Shown here: positions 39,585 to 49,392 of the stretch, piece by piece
How the letters are laid out: every line of letters begins with the position of its first letter
Numbering within the stretch: the stretch's first letter is position 1
Assembly: GCA_039881145.1 (NCBI GenBank)
Contig: JAYKKI010000128.1
Span: 124,001-188,000 of the forward strand
Length of the DNA stretch: 64,000 nucleotides
Reading direction: 5' to 3'
DNA from: Druceiella hillmani
Taxonomy: Eukaryota; Arthropoda; Insecta; Lepidoptera; Hepialidae
Made by a program: the position numbers and the translations under genes
Notes under the pieces: generated by a model
Databases searched by the model: none
What the model was told of the DNA's origin: nothing
The model's input: the letters and a program-made list of their open reading frames with translations, nothing else

Positions 39585-39800
39585 AATGAATTACAATATA
39601 ATAAAACCCGCTAAGTGCGGGTCTGGCTCTGACGTATTCGGTATCGAGGGTTTCGTATCTCGTTCCATGTGAAATTATTTTAGCGTAAGTCATCGCTAAT
39701 ATGGACTTCCGGACAGAATAAATATTAATTATATCTAATACAAATAAGTAGGCGGGGCATATTTATTACTGTGAATCTCAACAAAACCATTATATAATAA
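39585..39800 (+). repeat. Dispersed repeat, left part (subfamily 1)
   Basis: AAGTGCGGGTCTGGCTCTGA, GAGGGTTTCGTATCTCGTTC, AAATTATTTTAGCG, AAGTCATCGCTAATATGGAC, TTCCGGACAGAATAAATATT and AAGTAGGCGGGG in order. It is the best-preserved left end of this subfamily and aligns with 2826-2969 and the inverse of 53580-53915. Confidence 0.82.
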
Positions 39801-40027
39801 TAATATAATTTTTTATGGATATAAAATACAACAGGTAAAGTAATAGACATGCACAGAAATTTTCTTAGAGCTAATGACAAAATAAAAGTTAAAAATTAAG
39901 TTACACGCCTTAACCTTAAATTTTTCAATATTTTATTCACAAAAAGGTAACTAGCTCGACTTGTGCAATTATGCTATAAACATCACCGAGATGGCCGGTT
40001 TACAGCTAGCACTAGCTAGCTGGTGAT

Positions 40028-40103
40028 ATGCACACACGCACACATACATACATAAATATATACTCATGCATACATATACACACATATACACACACACACT
40101 CAC

Positions 40104-40158
<55 letters not shown>

Positions 40159-40175
40159 TACTCATATACACAATA
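40028..40175. repeat. Compound (CA)n/(TA)n microsatellite at a LINE 3' end
   Basis: CACACACG, CATACATA and long TA runs. It abuts the 3' end of the minus-strand LINE copy, just as the (TA)n tract at 43836 abuts the 3' end of the plus-strand copy. The tract may therefore descend from the element's own 3'-terminal simple repeat. The minus frame at 39969-40301 is mostly its translation. Confidence 0.9.
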
Positions 40176-40585
40176 GATAATAATATTAATAATTATTTTT
40201 AATATAGGCATTATATACAGACATATAACTTCATACACATCATTACCCATAGAGGAAACATAGCGCAAAGAAAATAAGTAAAAGCAAAGTTCAAAAAGCA
40301 AGAGGGAAAAGAAGAAACTAATAATAAATATAGTTTAAATCAAATAATTTAAAAAAGTGCCGATATTTTTCGTTAATACCGTTTGCATTTGCTGGGTCAA
40401 AAGCCACTTACGGATTGATATTTTAAAAGTAGTCATGGATCCAGCGGTCTTCAGGGACAGAGGGAGGTCATTCCAAATTTTATTTGCCGCAAAATTGAAA
40501 CCAGTTTTGCGATGTTCCGGGACTAAGAGAAGTCGGTCTTTGGTGCGCGTCACGTAGCGATGAGGACTGCCGGACTAGTTTAATA
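40140..40585 (-). mobile_element. 5'-truncated non-LTR retrotransposon (copy A), C-terminal ORF2 and 3' UTR
   Basis: The minus frame 40335-40553 encodes the extreme C-terminus of a LINE-type ORF2. Its motif NKIWNDLPLSLK, followed by FKISIRKWL, is the A..WN.LP...R....FK..L..WL signature after the reverse transcriptase of CR1/L2/jockey-like elements. The next ~150 bp downstream match the 3' UTR of the plus-strand copy at 42276-43896. Homology stops abruptly near 40585, just upstream of a shared ATTAAACTAG word, as expected of 5'-truncated insertion by target-primed reverse transcription. The 72-residue C-terminal segments of the two copies differ at two positions by eye, so the family was active recently. 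No reverse-transcriptase domain remains here. No clear target-site duplication is visible. Confidence 0.85.
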
Positions 40586-40754
40586 TATGGAAATGGAAAT
40601 TGGTTTACCCTTTCACAAATTATATAGTTCGGTAGTAGGTGATCTGCCCGAAATATAGACTGAAAATATTTATCATGAACTATTTTAACGTAGTAAAGAA
40701 GAGTGTCTCATTTTTAAGTTGGATTGGAATGCAAAATTACGACAAGCCAAAAAA

Positions 40755-42160
40755 ATATTTCTGCTAGAATAACTCGGCAAGTTTGCGACATAAAAAAACA
40801 ATCGCAGGAACCAAATTGCCGTACGCTACCGCAAGTCAAGTGGACGACTGTCGAGGAATCCGCAATGATGCCGTTAATCGCTTTAGAACCCTTGGTGGCT
40901 CCACCAACGTCAAGCGTGATAAGATAATCAGTGAATGTCAGATAGGCTAATGCAATTAGAGAGTTATTGCAAACATGTATATACAAATATACGACTAAAA
41001 GGCGTCTGGTATCGAGAACGATAAGAGATTCCCTATAACAGCAATTTTTCTGTAGAGGAAGCTTTCCAGTCACAACACATTCGGTTCAGTTATTTATTGG
41101 ATGAGTTAAAACACCATTGTACTCATAAAACAATTAAAAAGGAATATCACTTTTTATAATATTTTCACTCACCAATGTCCCCAGAAGAAAATTTAAAGAA
41201 AGGCAAATGAAAACAAATTATAACATATGTTATCAATAGGTATATCATATTAAGGTTTATTAGTGAAACGGGATGGATTGATGCAGGGGGAAATTTCAAT
41301 TATGTAAACCGCCCAACATTGAAAATTATTTAAAAAAATTATTTCTTCCTGAATTTTGAAAACCCTATATTACCTTAACTTTTATTTATGAATTATTGAT
41401 ATTGCTGGAATGCTAAAACTTGTACAGTGTGTAATTAATTGAGAGCTAATAATAACAAATAAAACATTTTAAAATCCGAAAAACATTATAGAAATTGATC
41501 GAAAGTTTTACAAATTGCGTTTTTACAAACATCTATAAATAATAAGTAATAACCAAAAATTTCAAGACGTGAAACAACGTCAACGTTTAACAGGTGAAAA
41601 TCGTTAGGTATTAAGCTCAACACCTAGCGATCTCTCGATAAAAGTTTGTTTCGAGTCGACAATTTTGCGCCTCGCCGCCAAAGTTGTTGCATTATATTAT
41701 TAAATGCGGCCAATCATAACAAAATTATCGCAGAGCTTTAGCTTAGATTTTGGTTCGAATTTTTAAGTGCTTTTTCCAGACTTTTATCCAACACTTTAGA
41801 GTCTTTGCAAGATTTCTGTATACCATTAAAGTATATATTGCTTCTAATAAAGCGGGGTGTTGGGAAAGTTCTTAAATTAAGTAGACAGATAAAAGCAATT
41901 TTATCTCTTAAGTAGCTTAGTTTTTTAGGGTAAACCTTTAAGTAAAAGAACTATTTAACTTAAATATATAACAAAGTAACTTCAAAAGCCTTTCGTTTTA
42001 TTTTATGGGACAAAAATTATACACAAGCAAACCTCTTTTCGTGTTTGCTGTATAGTGGAATATTCGAACATTCGAGTCACATGAAATTTTTTATGTAGGT
42101 GCATTGTACGTTATATACACGTCTCCAAATTCGTTTGCAATATATTCTCCTCTTCTAATT
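40755..42160 (+). repeat. Diverged segmental duplication, copy 1
   Basis: Collinear with 48550-51215 in the same orientation, though much diverged. Shared words include GCAGGAAC, TACCGC.AGT, AGTG.AC.ACTG, GCGTCTG..CTCGAGAACGAT, AATTTAAAGAAAG, TATATCATATT, TTAGTGAA, GTTTGATTCGAG-like sequence, GCCAAAGTTGTTG.ATTATA, TATTAAATGCGGCC and CTTTGCAAGATTTCTGT. The best-preserved core is about 41560-41830. It contains one monomer (41408-41440) of the 32-36-bp repeat amplified in copy 2. The overlapping frames at 40714-41073 and 40724-40927 are not conserved in copy 2, so I do not call them genes. Confidence 0.85.
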
Positions 42161-42164
42161 ATGT

Positions 42165-42275
42165 CCCCTCCTCCTATTTATGAAACTACGAGACCCTAAT
42201 TTATGAAAAATAGTAGGGATTTAGAAGCTTATATGAAGGGTTAGAGAAAATTATAATAATAATTCTAAATATCTT
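42165..42275 (-). repeat. Dispersed repeat fragment, interior
   Basis: ATTTATGAAAAATAGTAGGG and TTTAGAAGCTTATATGAAGG match TGTATGAAAAAAGTAACAAG and TTTTAGAAGCTCACGC at 53650-53700, which belongs to a minus-strand copy. It abuts the truncated 5' side of LINE copy B. Confidence 0.55.
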
Positions 42276-43686
42276 CTTCGGCCCATAAGAATTCTACCGG
42301 CAATGTCTAAAAGCATAGACAAAATTATTTGTAATCAGCTTAAAAGATTTTTAAAATCCATCAAACCGCTCCTCCTTACCCAATTAAGTTTCCGTGGTCA
42401 ACACAGTATATCTACAGCACGTCTATATATTACTAATAATATCCCATCCTCAGTTGATAAAGAGGAGGCTACTGCTGTCTCTCTTTTGGATTATTCACCA
42501 GCTCTTGGTTGCCTAAGTTTGCCAATTTTAATGGCTAAATTACAACATTAGGTCATATTGAAATGCGCGTGTGAAGTATTTAAAAACAATTTTAAGAGAC
42601 GTGGTCAGTATGTTAAAGCATTCGATGGTAATCAAACTCTTACCTCGAAAGTGCATGTCATTTAAAAGTAGCGGCCGAGGCAATCCTCGGGCCGCTACTT
42701 TTAAATGACATGTGAGGTGTACCGCAAGGGTCAATCCTCGGGCCGCTACTTTTCACCTTGTACACGTCAGATATTTCGAGCAATTTAGAGCACGTTAAAA
42801 CTTATTTTTACGCTGATGATACGCAGCTGTAAAAATCCTCTCGTGTGGGACATGAAGACAGAATGAGCTAAAAGATTAATGAAGATCTCATAAAAATCAG
42901 GAATTTGTCGTGTATACATGCCTTATTGTTAAACCCTTCGAAATCCTGTTTTAATTACGGGAAGTAGGGTTTAGGTAGCAAAATCAGGAAGACTGAAGCT
43001 CGCTATAAACGGGCAGTCCATTCCTATGGTAAAACTAATCAAAAATCTATGGATTACAATGGACTAACAGCTGAGATTTCATGAATACATAACCGCAAAA
43101 ATGAAATGTTTTTTATGCGTCTCAAACCGCTATACAAATACCATCCGTATCATCCTGTTCCCGTTAGGAAAATTCTAGTTGATGGCCTCATTTTTCCTGT
43201 ACTCCACTATGGTGATATCGTATACGGCCCGCGTTTACTTTCAAAAACAGCCAATTCAATCCAAAGAATTCAAAATGCATGTATGCATTTTTGTTTCGGC
43301 ATCCCGCGACGATCCCACGTATTACCGTATTAAAATGAGCATGGAATGCTTCGAATGCACAATCATCGCAGTTATCACACTCTCTGCTTTTTGCGTAGAC
43401 TTTTCAGAACAAAGAAGCCGAAATATCTTTACGATATATTAAACTAGTCGGTCAGTCCTCATCGCTACGTGACGCGCACCAAAGACCGACTTCGCTTAGT
43501 CCCGGAACATCGCAAAACCGGTTTCAATTTTGCTGCAAATAAAATTTGGAATGACCTCCCTCTGTCCCTGAAGACCGCTGGATCCATGACTACTTTTAAA
43601 ATATCAATCCGTAAGTGGCTTTTGACCCAGCAAATGCAAACGGAATTAACGAAAAATATCGGCACTTTTTTAAATTATTTGATTTA
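42276..43686 (+). pseudogene. Degenerate LINE ORF2 reverse transcriptase
   Basis: An RNA-templated DNA polymerase of a LINE. Visible in order: RPIRILPAMSKSIDKII (from about 42279, usual form RPISILPALSK), LLTQLSFRGQHSISTA (finger region, QxGFR..HST), TAVSLLDYSPA (42471-42503; the usual AFD catalytic aspartate position is damaged), GVPQGSILGPLLFTLY (42716-42763), FYADD (42806-42820, catalytic YxDD), LLLNPSKSC (about 42923), FFMRLKPLYKY and LIFPVLHYGDIVYG (43187-43228), IQRIQNACMHFCFGIP, then KIWNDLP and the terminal stop at about 43684. Inactivating changes: in-frame stops near 42830, 42869, 43331 and 43448, a frame change between 42551 and 42716, two compensating shifts at about 42970 and 43100, and a palindromic insertion at 42654. 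The frames at 42303, 43106, 43179 and 43469 are pieces of this single ORF. Confidence 0.92.
42654..42753. repeat. Inverted plus direct duplication inside the LINE ORF
   Basis: Arms 42654-42680 and 42685-42712 are reverse complements with a single bulged G around the loop CAAT. The right arm begins with a copy of CAATCCTCGGGCCGCTACTT, which recurs at 42732 in its proper place, encoding SILGPLLF. One inverted and one extra direct copy of the GVPQGS-region sequence thus sit next to the original. The insertion disrupts the reading frame. Confidence 0.95.
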
Positions 43687-43835
43687 AACTATATTTATTA
43701 TTAGTGTCTTCTTTTTCCTCTTGCTTTTTGAACTTTGCTTTGACTTATTTTCTTTGCGCTATGTTTCCTCCATGGGTAATAATGTAATAATATATTAAAA
43801 ATAATTATTAATATTATTATCTATTGTGTATGTGA

Positions 43836-43896
<61 letters not shown>
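43836..43896. repeat. (TA)n microsatellite at LINE 3' end
   Basis: A pure TA run ending TATGTATATATACC directly after the LINE 3' UTR word CTATTGTGTATGTGAG, which is also next to the microsatellite of copy A. Confidence 0.95.
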
Positions 43897-44349
43897 CCAG
43901 TAAGAAATAACAAATAAAAAAAAAATCTGTTATCATGAAATTGAACTTGTTTTGTAATAAGGTGGTAAAATTAAAAAGCGCGCATTAAACATTTCCCAAA
44001 AATATTGTAGATTATGGTAAATAAAAAATAAATAAACTCTTGGTGTTTTTAACTCTTAAACATACCGCAATACTTTTATATTTTTCTGATATATTATATA
44101 TTAAATGATTTTAAACATAGTGTTAAAGAACAGAAAAAATATAGATAAGCCAAAAACTACAAGTAATTTCTTATAAAAACGGCATTTGTAAATTTTAGTT
44201 ATATTTTAGTTTCTTGAATGTTTGACTCATAAAATTAAAATAGAACTAAAAATAATAAGTGGCGACTTTGGAAGTATTCAAGGCTATACGTAGTATATCT
44301 TCTTGATATTAAAATAAAAAAACAACAAATAATTTAACAGTGAGTTGTG
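43897..44349. other. AT-rich DNA, no gene seen
   Basis: Lies between the LINE copy and the next reverse-transcriptase remnant. Nothing recognisable. Confidence 0.6.
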
Positions 44350-44643
44350 TTTAGTTTTTCTGCATTATGGAAACCCAGATATGATTGTTACAGATGCAGA
44401 ATGATAACCTTTGATAGTCATAAGTTTGGTAAGATCTAATTCACTTCAATAAATTCCCATGAATTCCTTAATTTCCAAGTTCCGCACATAGTGTTGAATG
44501 ATTGACTTTATCAAACGCTTTTGAAAAGTCTTATTAATTGGGTCTACCTGCTTTCTCTTGGCAATACCGCTACAAAAATAGTTGTTATATGCTAATAAAT
44601 TACTTATTGCTACAAAACCGTAATATGAAACGGTTCGGATCAA
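44350..44643 (-). pseudogene. Second, unrelated LINE reverse-transcriptase remnant
   Basis: Reading 44643 down to 44350 and allowing one frame change gives YYGFVAISNLLAYNNY (usual Q.GF...ST.TNLL.Y), then GIAKRKQVDPINKTF and, in the next frame, TFSKAFDKVNHSTL (usual VDAIYTDFSKAFDKVNH, with the first catalytic aspartate). It continues GIHGNLLK, a stop where a tryptophan is expected, IRSY and CICNNHIWVS, which is where SGVPQGS would begin. These are successive reverse-transcriptase blocks in the right order and spacing. The sequence differs from the 42.3-43.7 kb element, so it is another family, of jockey-like type by its DFSKAFDKVNH block. At least one frameshift and two stops show it is dead. 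The frame at 44446-44643 covers only its first half. Confidence 0.8.
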
Positions 44644-47138
44644 GTTATTAAACAGTTAATACAAAATAAATATTGAAAACCTGATATGAAAAGCAGAGCT
44701 CAAATTATAGAGGTGACAAAAGCGATTAAAAACGTTTCGTGTAAATGAAATGAAACGGTTTAAATTAAGTTATTAAACATTTGAATATAAAAAAACCAAA
44801 AAATTTAAAAAAAAAGAAAATTACGATAATAACCAAAATTTCGACAAAATTCAGTTCAAGATAATACAAAAATATTATGTCAACGTAAGCCATAGAAATT
44901 TTTAGATATTCTGTTACAATATTCGTTTATTATTATATAAAATTATTGTTTTCTTTTTGCGACAATGTAATATTTCGTTTATTGATATTGTAGCTAGAAA
45001 AAAATTATTATTATAGAAGGTATTAAACACCTGTAACGAAATTTTTTTTAAAAATTCAAGGCAAGCAATCGTTCCTTTCAACCGCTAATGCTTTACGTTT
45101 TAATTTTCCAAGTAAAAGACACGTAGTCAAGTACAGAAGGTTTCACTTAGTCATACTTCTATTCTTTTTGAATGAAAAAGAAAATAGTTTTTCAGTTTCC
45201 AACCTAATACCAAGTGTTTGATAGTTCAACTAGCGAAGCATTTCATTTCTACTACGACTGTTGAATTGTAAAAGGAACGAAGATGTAACATTGGCTTTTA
45301 AAAGCATTTAGCATATAAGCGGTGGCTTATCTTTCTTAATTGCAATCATGCATAATTCATAAATTTCGAAATCAATTTATTACCGATTCTGCATAAAGAT
45401 TAAATCTGGAAATAATTAATTGGGTTTAGATTTAACAAAAACTATGAATAACTGCTAACGGAGTATTATTAATTTTTTTTTAAAAATTGTACCTGTGTAA
45501 TCTTCAGAAACTGCAGTAAATTTTTTTCATCGCCGTTAAATTTGGAGAAGTAAAATGTTCCATCAGAAAATTTATCTTGTAGTGGAATGATCTTCGCTAT
45601 ATTGAAAATTGGTCGTTCAAAAAGACGAGTGAATAATAAATATCCGTTTGATATGTGCAATATTTACGTGGAAATATAGCAATAAATTATAATACATTAT
45701 TTTAACGTATCAATTATAGGGAAGTCCACAATTATTTAATAACTATTTGTGCCCCCCGATTTCACTGATATGGATTTATGTTGATTATGGTTCTCTCTTC
45801 TATGTAATCACAATACGCCTTCACTCCGATCGAAAACGTCATCTTTCGTCGGCGAAAGGCAGCTGGAGTACTCGAGATGATCAGTAACAAATAAACTGGT
45901 CTCTCTCTGCCTTGCGCGTTTAAGAAGTATTCCCCCAACATATGTTATATTTTATAACACTGCTCAATCCCTATGAATTTTAGCCTGTTGGCCTTTCACC
46001 TACTAACTTTTTCAAAATATAAACCTTCAATGTAAACATTTTGTTTTCAAATCGGACGTGTGATTCTGGAGATTAAAGCAAAAGAAATGAATAAATGAAA
46101 CAAAAAACTTTTCTACTCTCTAACTTGTTTACCATTATAAACATTATGTTATATTAACACAAGTTTCCTAATTGGTATTTTATAAGATAAGTTACTCACT
46201 CAAAAATATATTTTAATTTGAAGGATTAGAAAACCATGCTAGGTTTTCTAAATTAGTAACGTAATAAAAATCTAATGTCGGTAGTAAATGTCCGATTAGC
46301 TTGGTTTCACTTTATGTTAAATTGACAGCTATGAACGAAGGGACTCTTTGAAATTAAATTGAAGGGAATTGCTTCGTAGGGTATAGTTAATTATATTGGA
46401 AAATTACTTTCCAAAAATTTGGCAATTTCCAGTTTTTTTAGTTTGAAATTAAGTTGCGTTATTAGTTTGCGTTAGCGTTTTGCATAATCATTGCAAATAA
46501 AACATTATTTGTTTTTAAAAATAAAAAATCTCTAACTTTCATCCACTATGAAAGTTTTATTACAATTTTTTAGGCGGCAAAAAAATTAAATAAAATACTA
46601 ACTTTGTTAAGTCTGCTGGAAATTTGAAAAACATCAAACAAACATATCGAACTATATTTAATTTATTGTTGTTGGATGTATCCTACTCAAAAAATTTTTG
46701 TCTAAAGTAGGAAAAACTTAAGTTTGAAAGTTAATGTTGGATAAGAATCTCATTTGAATTGAAGATTGTCATAATATTCTAAACGGTTCTTTAAAGATAC
46801 GTAAAATATCAAAAGAATGTGAAAGCATAGCGGTGTGTAGCGGAGATAAAAACATTAATGTATTATTTACTTCTGATTTATAATATTGAGCAGTTTTGAG
46901 AAATATTTGCGGCTTTATTCATTGACCGTTTTATTATGAAAAAGAAAAAAAACTGCATGAAAATAGTTTCATAACTGTTTATTTAATATTTGTAGAAAGT
47001 TGTTAAAAATATTACTTAGGCTTTCAAGATATTTCTGTTGGAATTATTGCTTCTAATCAAAAATTTCTTTAATTTGTTGAATATATGTTTTTAATATATG
47101 GGCTATAAAAACAATTTACGTTCCAGAAACTTATGTGT

Positions 47139-47195
47139 GGTACCGATTGCAATTTCAATTTAAACATATTATATGGTGCCGATTGCAATTTCAAT
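47139..47195. repeat. 21-bp direct repeat, period 36
   Basis: GGTACCGATTGCAATTTCAA (47139) recurs as GGTGCCGATTGCAATTTCAA (47175). Confidence 0.9.
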
Positions 47196-48006
47196 GACAA
47201 ATAAGTGAAATATATTTAAAATTAACAAAATCATGTATGTATTGTTTAATTTAGGTACACTGGATGATATTGTTGCTCATGGTGATAAATCAATGAATTT
47301 ATTCTTCAATTCTGCAAAAATATGGTTAATTAAAAAGTATTGCTAATTAACTACTATAAACGATGTATAGAATATGACATGGTTCAATTAAGCCTCAGTT
47401 AAATATTAATAATTAAATCTAGGAGAAAAAAAGTATAAAATCGCCATTAAAAAAAAAATTTGAAAACGAACAAAAATTGTCAAATAATGAACATTTCGCA
47501 AACATAATGCATTTAAAATACTAAAAATAAAAAAATCAAAAGAATGAAATAAAATAAAGACGCACTTTTTTAGTAACGACGCGTTGAAAATAAAATTAAA
47601 GAACTTCATATTAATTATAAATGATAGCACGTTTTCAAAACATTGGTGTAGAAGAAAAAATTAGCAAGAACTAACATTCATGGCCTGTATTGAACTCATA
47701 AAATATTCATAAAATCTTTATATATTTTAAAATTTTTGTTTGCACAAATGCATTATATTTCCAATGCTTAACGATTGCGAAGAATTTATTAAAAATTATA
47801 TATATGCGATAAATATACATGAATGTATTGTTGGCCACTGTAGACAATAACTGAATAGAAATTGGCGTATTTTTTCTCCAGTGACATGGTTCGACAAATT
47901 ATGATGTACACGAAAAATAGACTGTGAAAATGCTTAAGATACACTGTTGTAGTGTAGTGAAAACGAATGCTTTATTTTCCTAAAACACAAAATTACGATA
48001 ATTTAA

Positions 48007-48048
48007 AACATATTTCTGTTAGAGTAGATACTCTAACAGAAATATGTT
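48007..48048. repeat. Perfect inverted duplication, 20-bp arms, 2-nt loop
   Basis: AACATATTTCTGTTAGAGTA (48007-48026) is followed after GA by its exact reverse complement (48029-48048). The arms are almost contiguous, making a near-perfect 42-bp palindrome in otherwise unique DNA. Confidence 0.97.
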
Positions 48049-49223
48049 GAATACTTTTAATGCACCTTTGATAATATAAACACAAGTATTTAAATATATT
48101 TATTACCAAGAGTAATCTCTCTAAAGACGGAGGTAACCAATCTCATTAAACTCGAAGATAAGTTTTACTACAGAAAAATTGTGTTCGAAGAATTTACATA
48201 CGGAGAGAGACTAACACGCTCGCTAACATCTTGTTTTGAGTCGTAATCTTTGTTCTCGCCGACAAAGGCCAAAAGCTGGACGAGGCAAACTGCCCCTAAC
48301 ATGACAGATATGGATCTTCGTTATTTAATAAATAACATTCGCTTTGGACTTGTTCAAATATTTGTTATTAACAACTCAGATTAACGAATATAGAATTCTA
48401 GAATAGTCGAATAATTTATTAATATTTAACAGCAAATAAACTTCAAAAATTAAATGTTAAAAATAAGGTAAGTTCTTAATGGATATTCAATGTAAACGAG
48501 CTTAAATGAAAATAACTATCGAGATCCAGGTAGCATCATTAGGTAGAAATAAATATTCCTTTGAACTTAATGTAACTTTTATATTTAACCTCGGCATTCC
48601 TTTAACATAAAGTAAAATCTATTGCAGGAACAAAATGTCTGTGCACTACCGCGAGTAAAGTGAACCACTGCTGAAGGGTCCGCATTGATCTCATAATGCT
48701 TAAGCACCCTTATTTTTTCCATTCACACCACGACTGAATTAATTGACGTCTAATACTCCAAGTCTATAAGTAAATAACGGGGATACAACAGGAAAGCGTC
48801 TGACCTCGAGAACGATGAAAGCAGTTTTGATGAAAGAAAACTTTTTAAACTCATAATTTTCAATTTAGCTATTGGGCACGAGAATTAGGATAATCATTGT
48901 AATTATTAATCATTTAAATAAGAATACCATTTTTTTAAATATTCTCGTCCACCTAATTTCTAAACAAGAAAATTTAAAGAAAGCTAAATGATACACGGTT
49001 TAGAATTTAATTTGAGCTTAGATAATAATATACCTTATGAATAGTTATATCATATTCTATATCTGTATTCAATATTTCTAATATTAGTGAACCAGAATGG
49101 ATCGACACGGGAAAAAGTAGACAAGTACAATTATGAAAACTGTCAAACGCCGAAAATAATTTGAATAAACTATTTATTCCTTTATTTTTAAAAGACTTTT
49201 TATTTTTAAATCGTGATGTCATT

Positions 49224-49392
49224 GAAATGCAAGACTTGTCCAACGAGTACGCAATTAATTGAATGCATGATTTGTCCAACGAGTACACAATTAATTGAAT
49301 GCAAGACTTGTCCAATGAGTACACAATTGAATGCAAGACTTGTCCAATGAGTACACAATTGAATGCAAAACTTGCCCAATGAGTACTCAATC
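49224..49392. repeat. Minisatellite, five units of 32-37 bp
   Basis: Units start at 49224, 49261, 49297, 49329 and 49361. Each reads GAATGCAAGACTTGTCCAA, then GAGTACACAATT, with or without a trailing AATT. The two 5' units keep the AATT and the last three have lost it, giving 36-37 and 32 bp. The repetitive minus frames at 49007-49390 and 49206-49397 are translations of this tract. Confidence 0.97.

Larger units (their letters stand above)
42276..43896 (+). mobile_element. Non-LTR retrotransposon (copy B), reverse transcriptase to 3' end
   Basis: The element starts inside ORF2 just before the reverse-transcriptase domain and runs through the ORF2 C-terminus, a ~150-bp 3' UTR and a (TA)n tail. 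Its 3' ~400 bp are an inverted, nearly identical copy of 40140-40585. The 3' simple repeat and the C-terminal signature fit the CR1/L2/jockey-like group, but clade placement needs a phylogeny. The endonuclease domain and ORF1 are absent. Confidence 0.85.
44644..48549. other. AT-rich DNA, no certain gene
   Basis: Frames at 45469-45660 and 47406-47630 lack motifs. About 45780-45950 is less AT-rich and contains CTTTCGTCGGCGAAAG, a near-palindrome. About 48210-48290 (GAGTCGTAATC, CTCGCCGACAAAG) faintly resembles the core of the segmental duplication at 41650-41690 and may be a third, badly decayed fragment. Confidence 0.45.

Noticed and set aside
39969..40301. 110-codon minus frame rich in Tyr, Ile and Val
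   Set aside because: Mostly translated (TA)n/(CA)n microsatellite plus LINE 3' UTR.
40714..41073. 119-codon minus frame, the second longest in the window
   Set aside because: It lies in the segmental duplication, but the paralogous region at 48.6-48.9 kb does not keep the frame and no domain is visible. Treated as chance.
42276..43686. Idea that copy B is a mosaic of an old reverse transcriptase and a young 3' end
   Set aside because: Most of the ORF from 42716 to 43686 stays in one frame with only point-mutation stops and two compensating shifts, so a single moderately young element explains it.
49007..49390. 127-codon repetitive minus frame
   Set aside because: The repeated peptide is a direct translation of the 32-37-bp minisatellite units. 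Two frames give similar repeats because the unit length changes from 36-37 to 32 bp.
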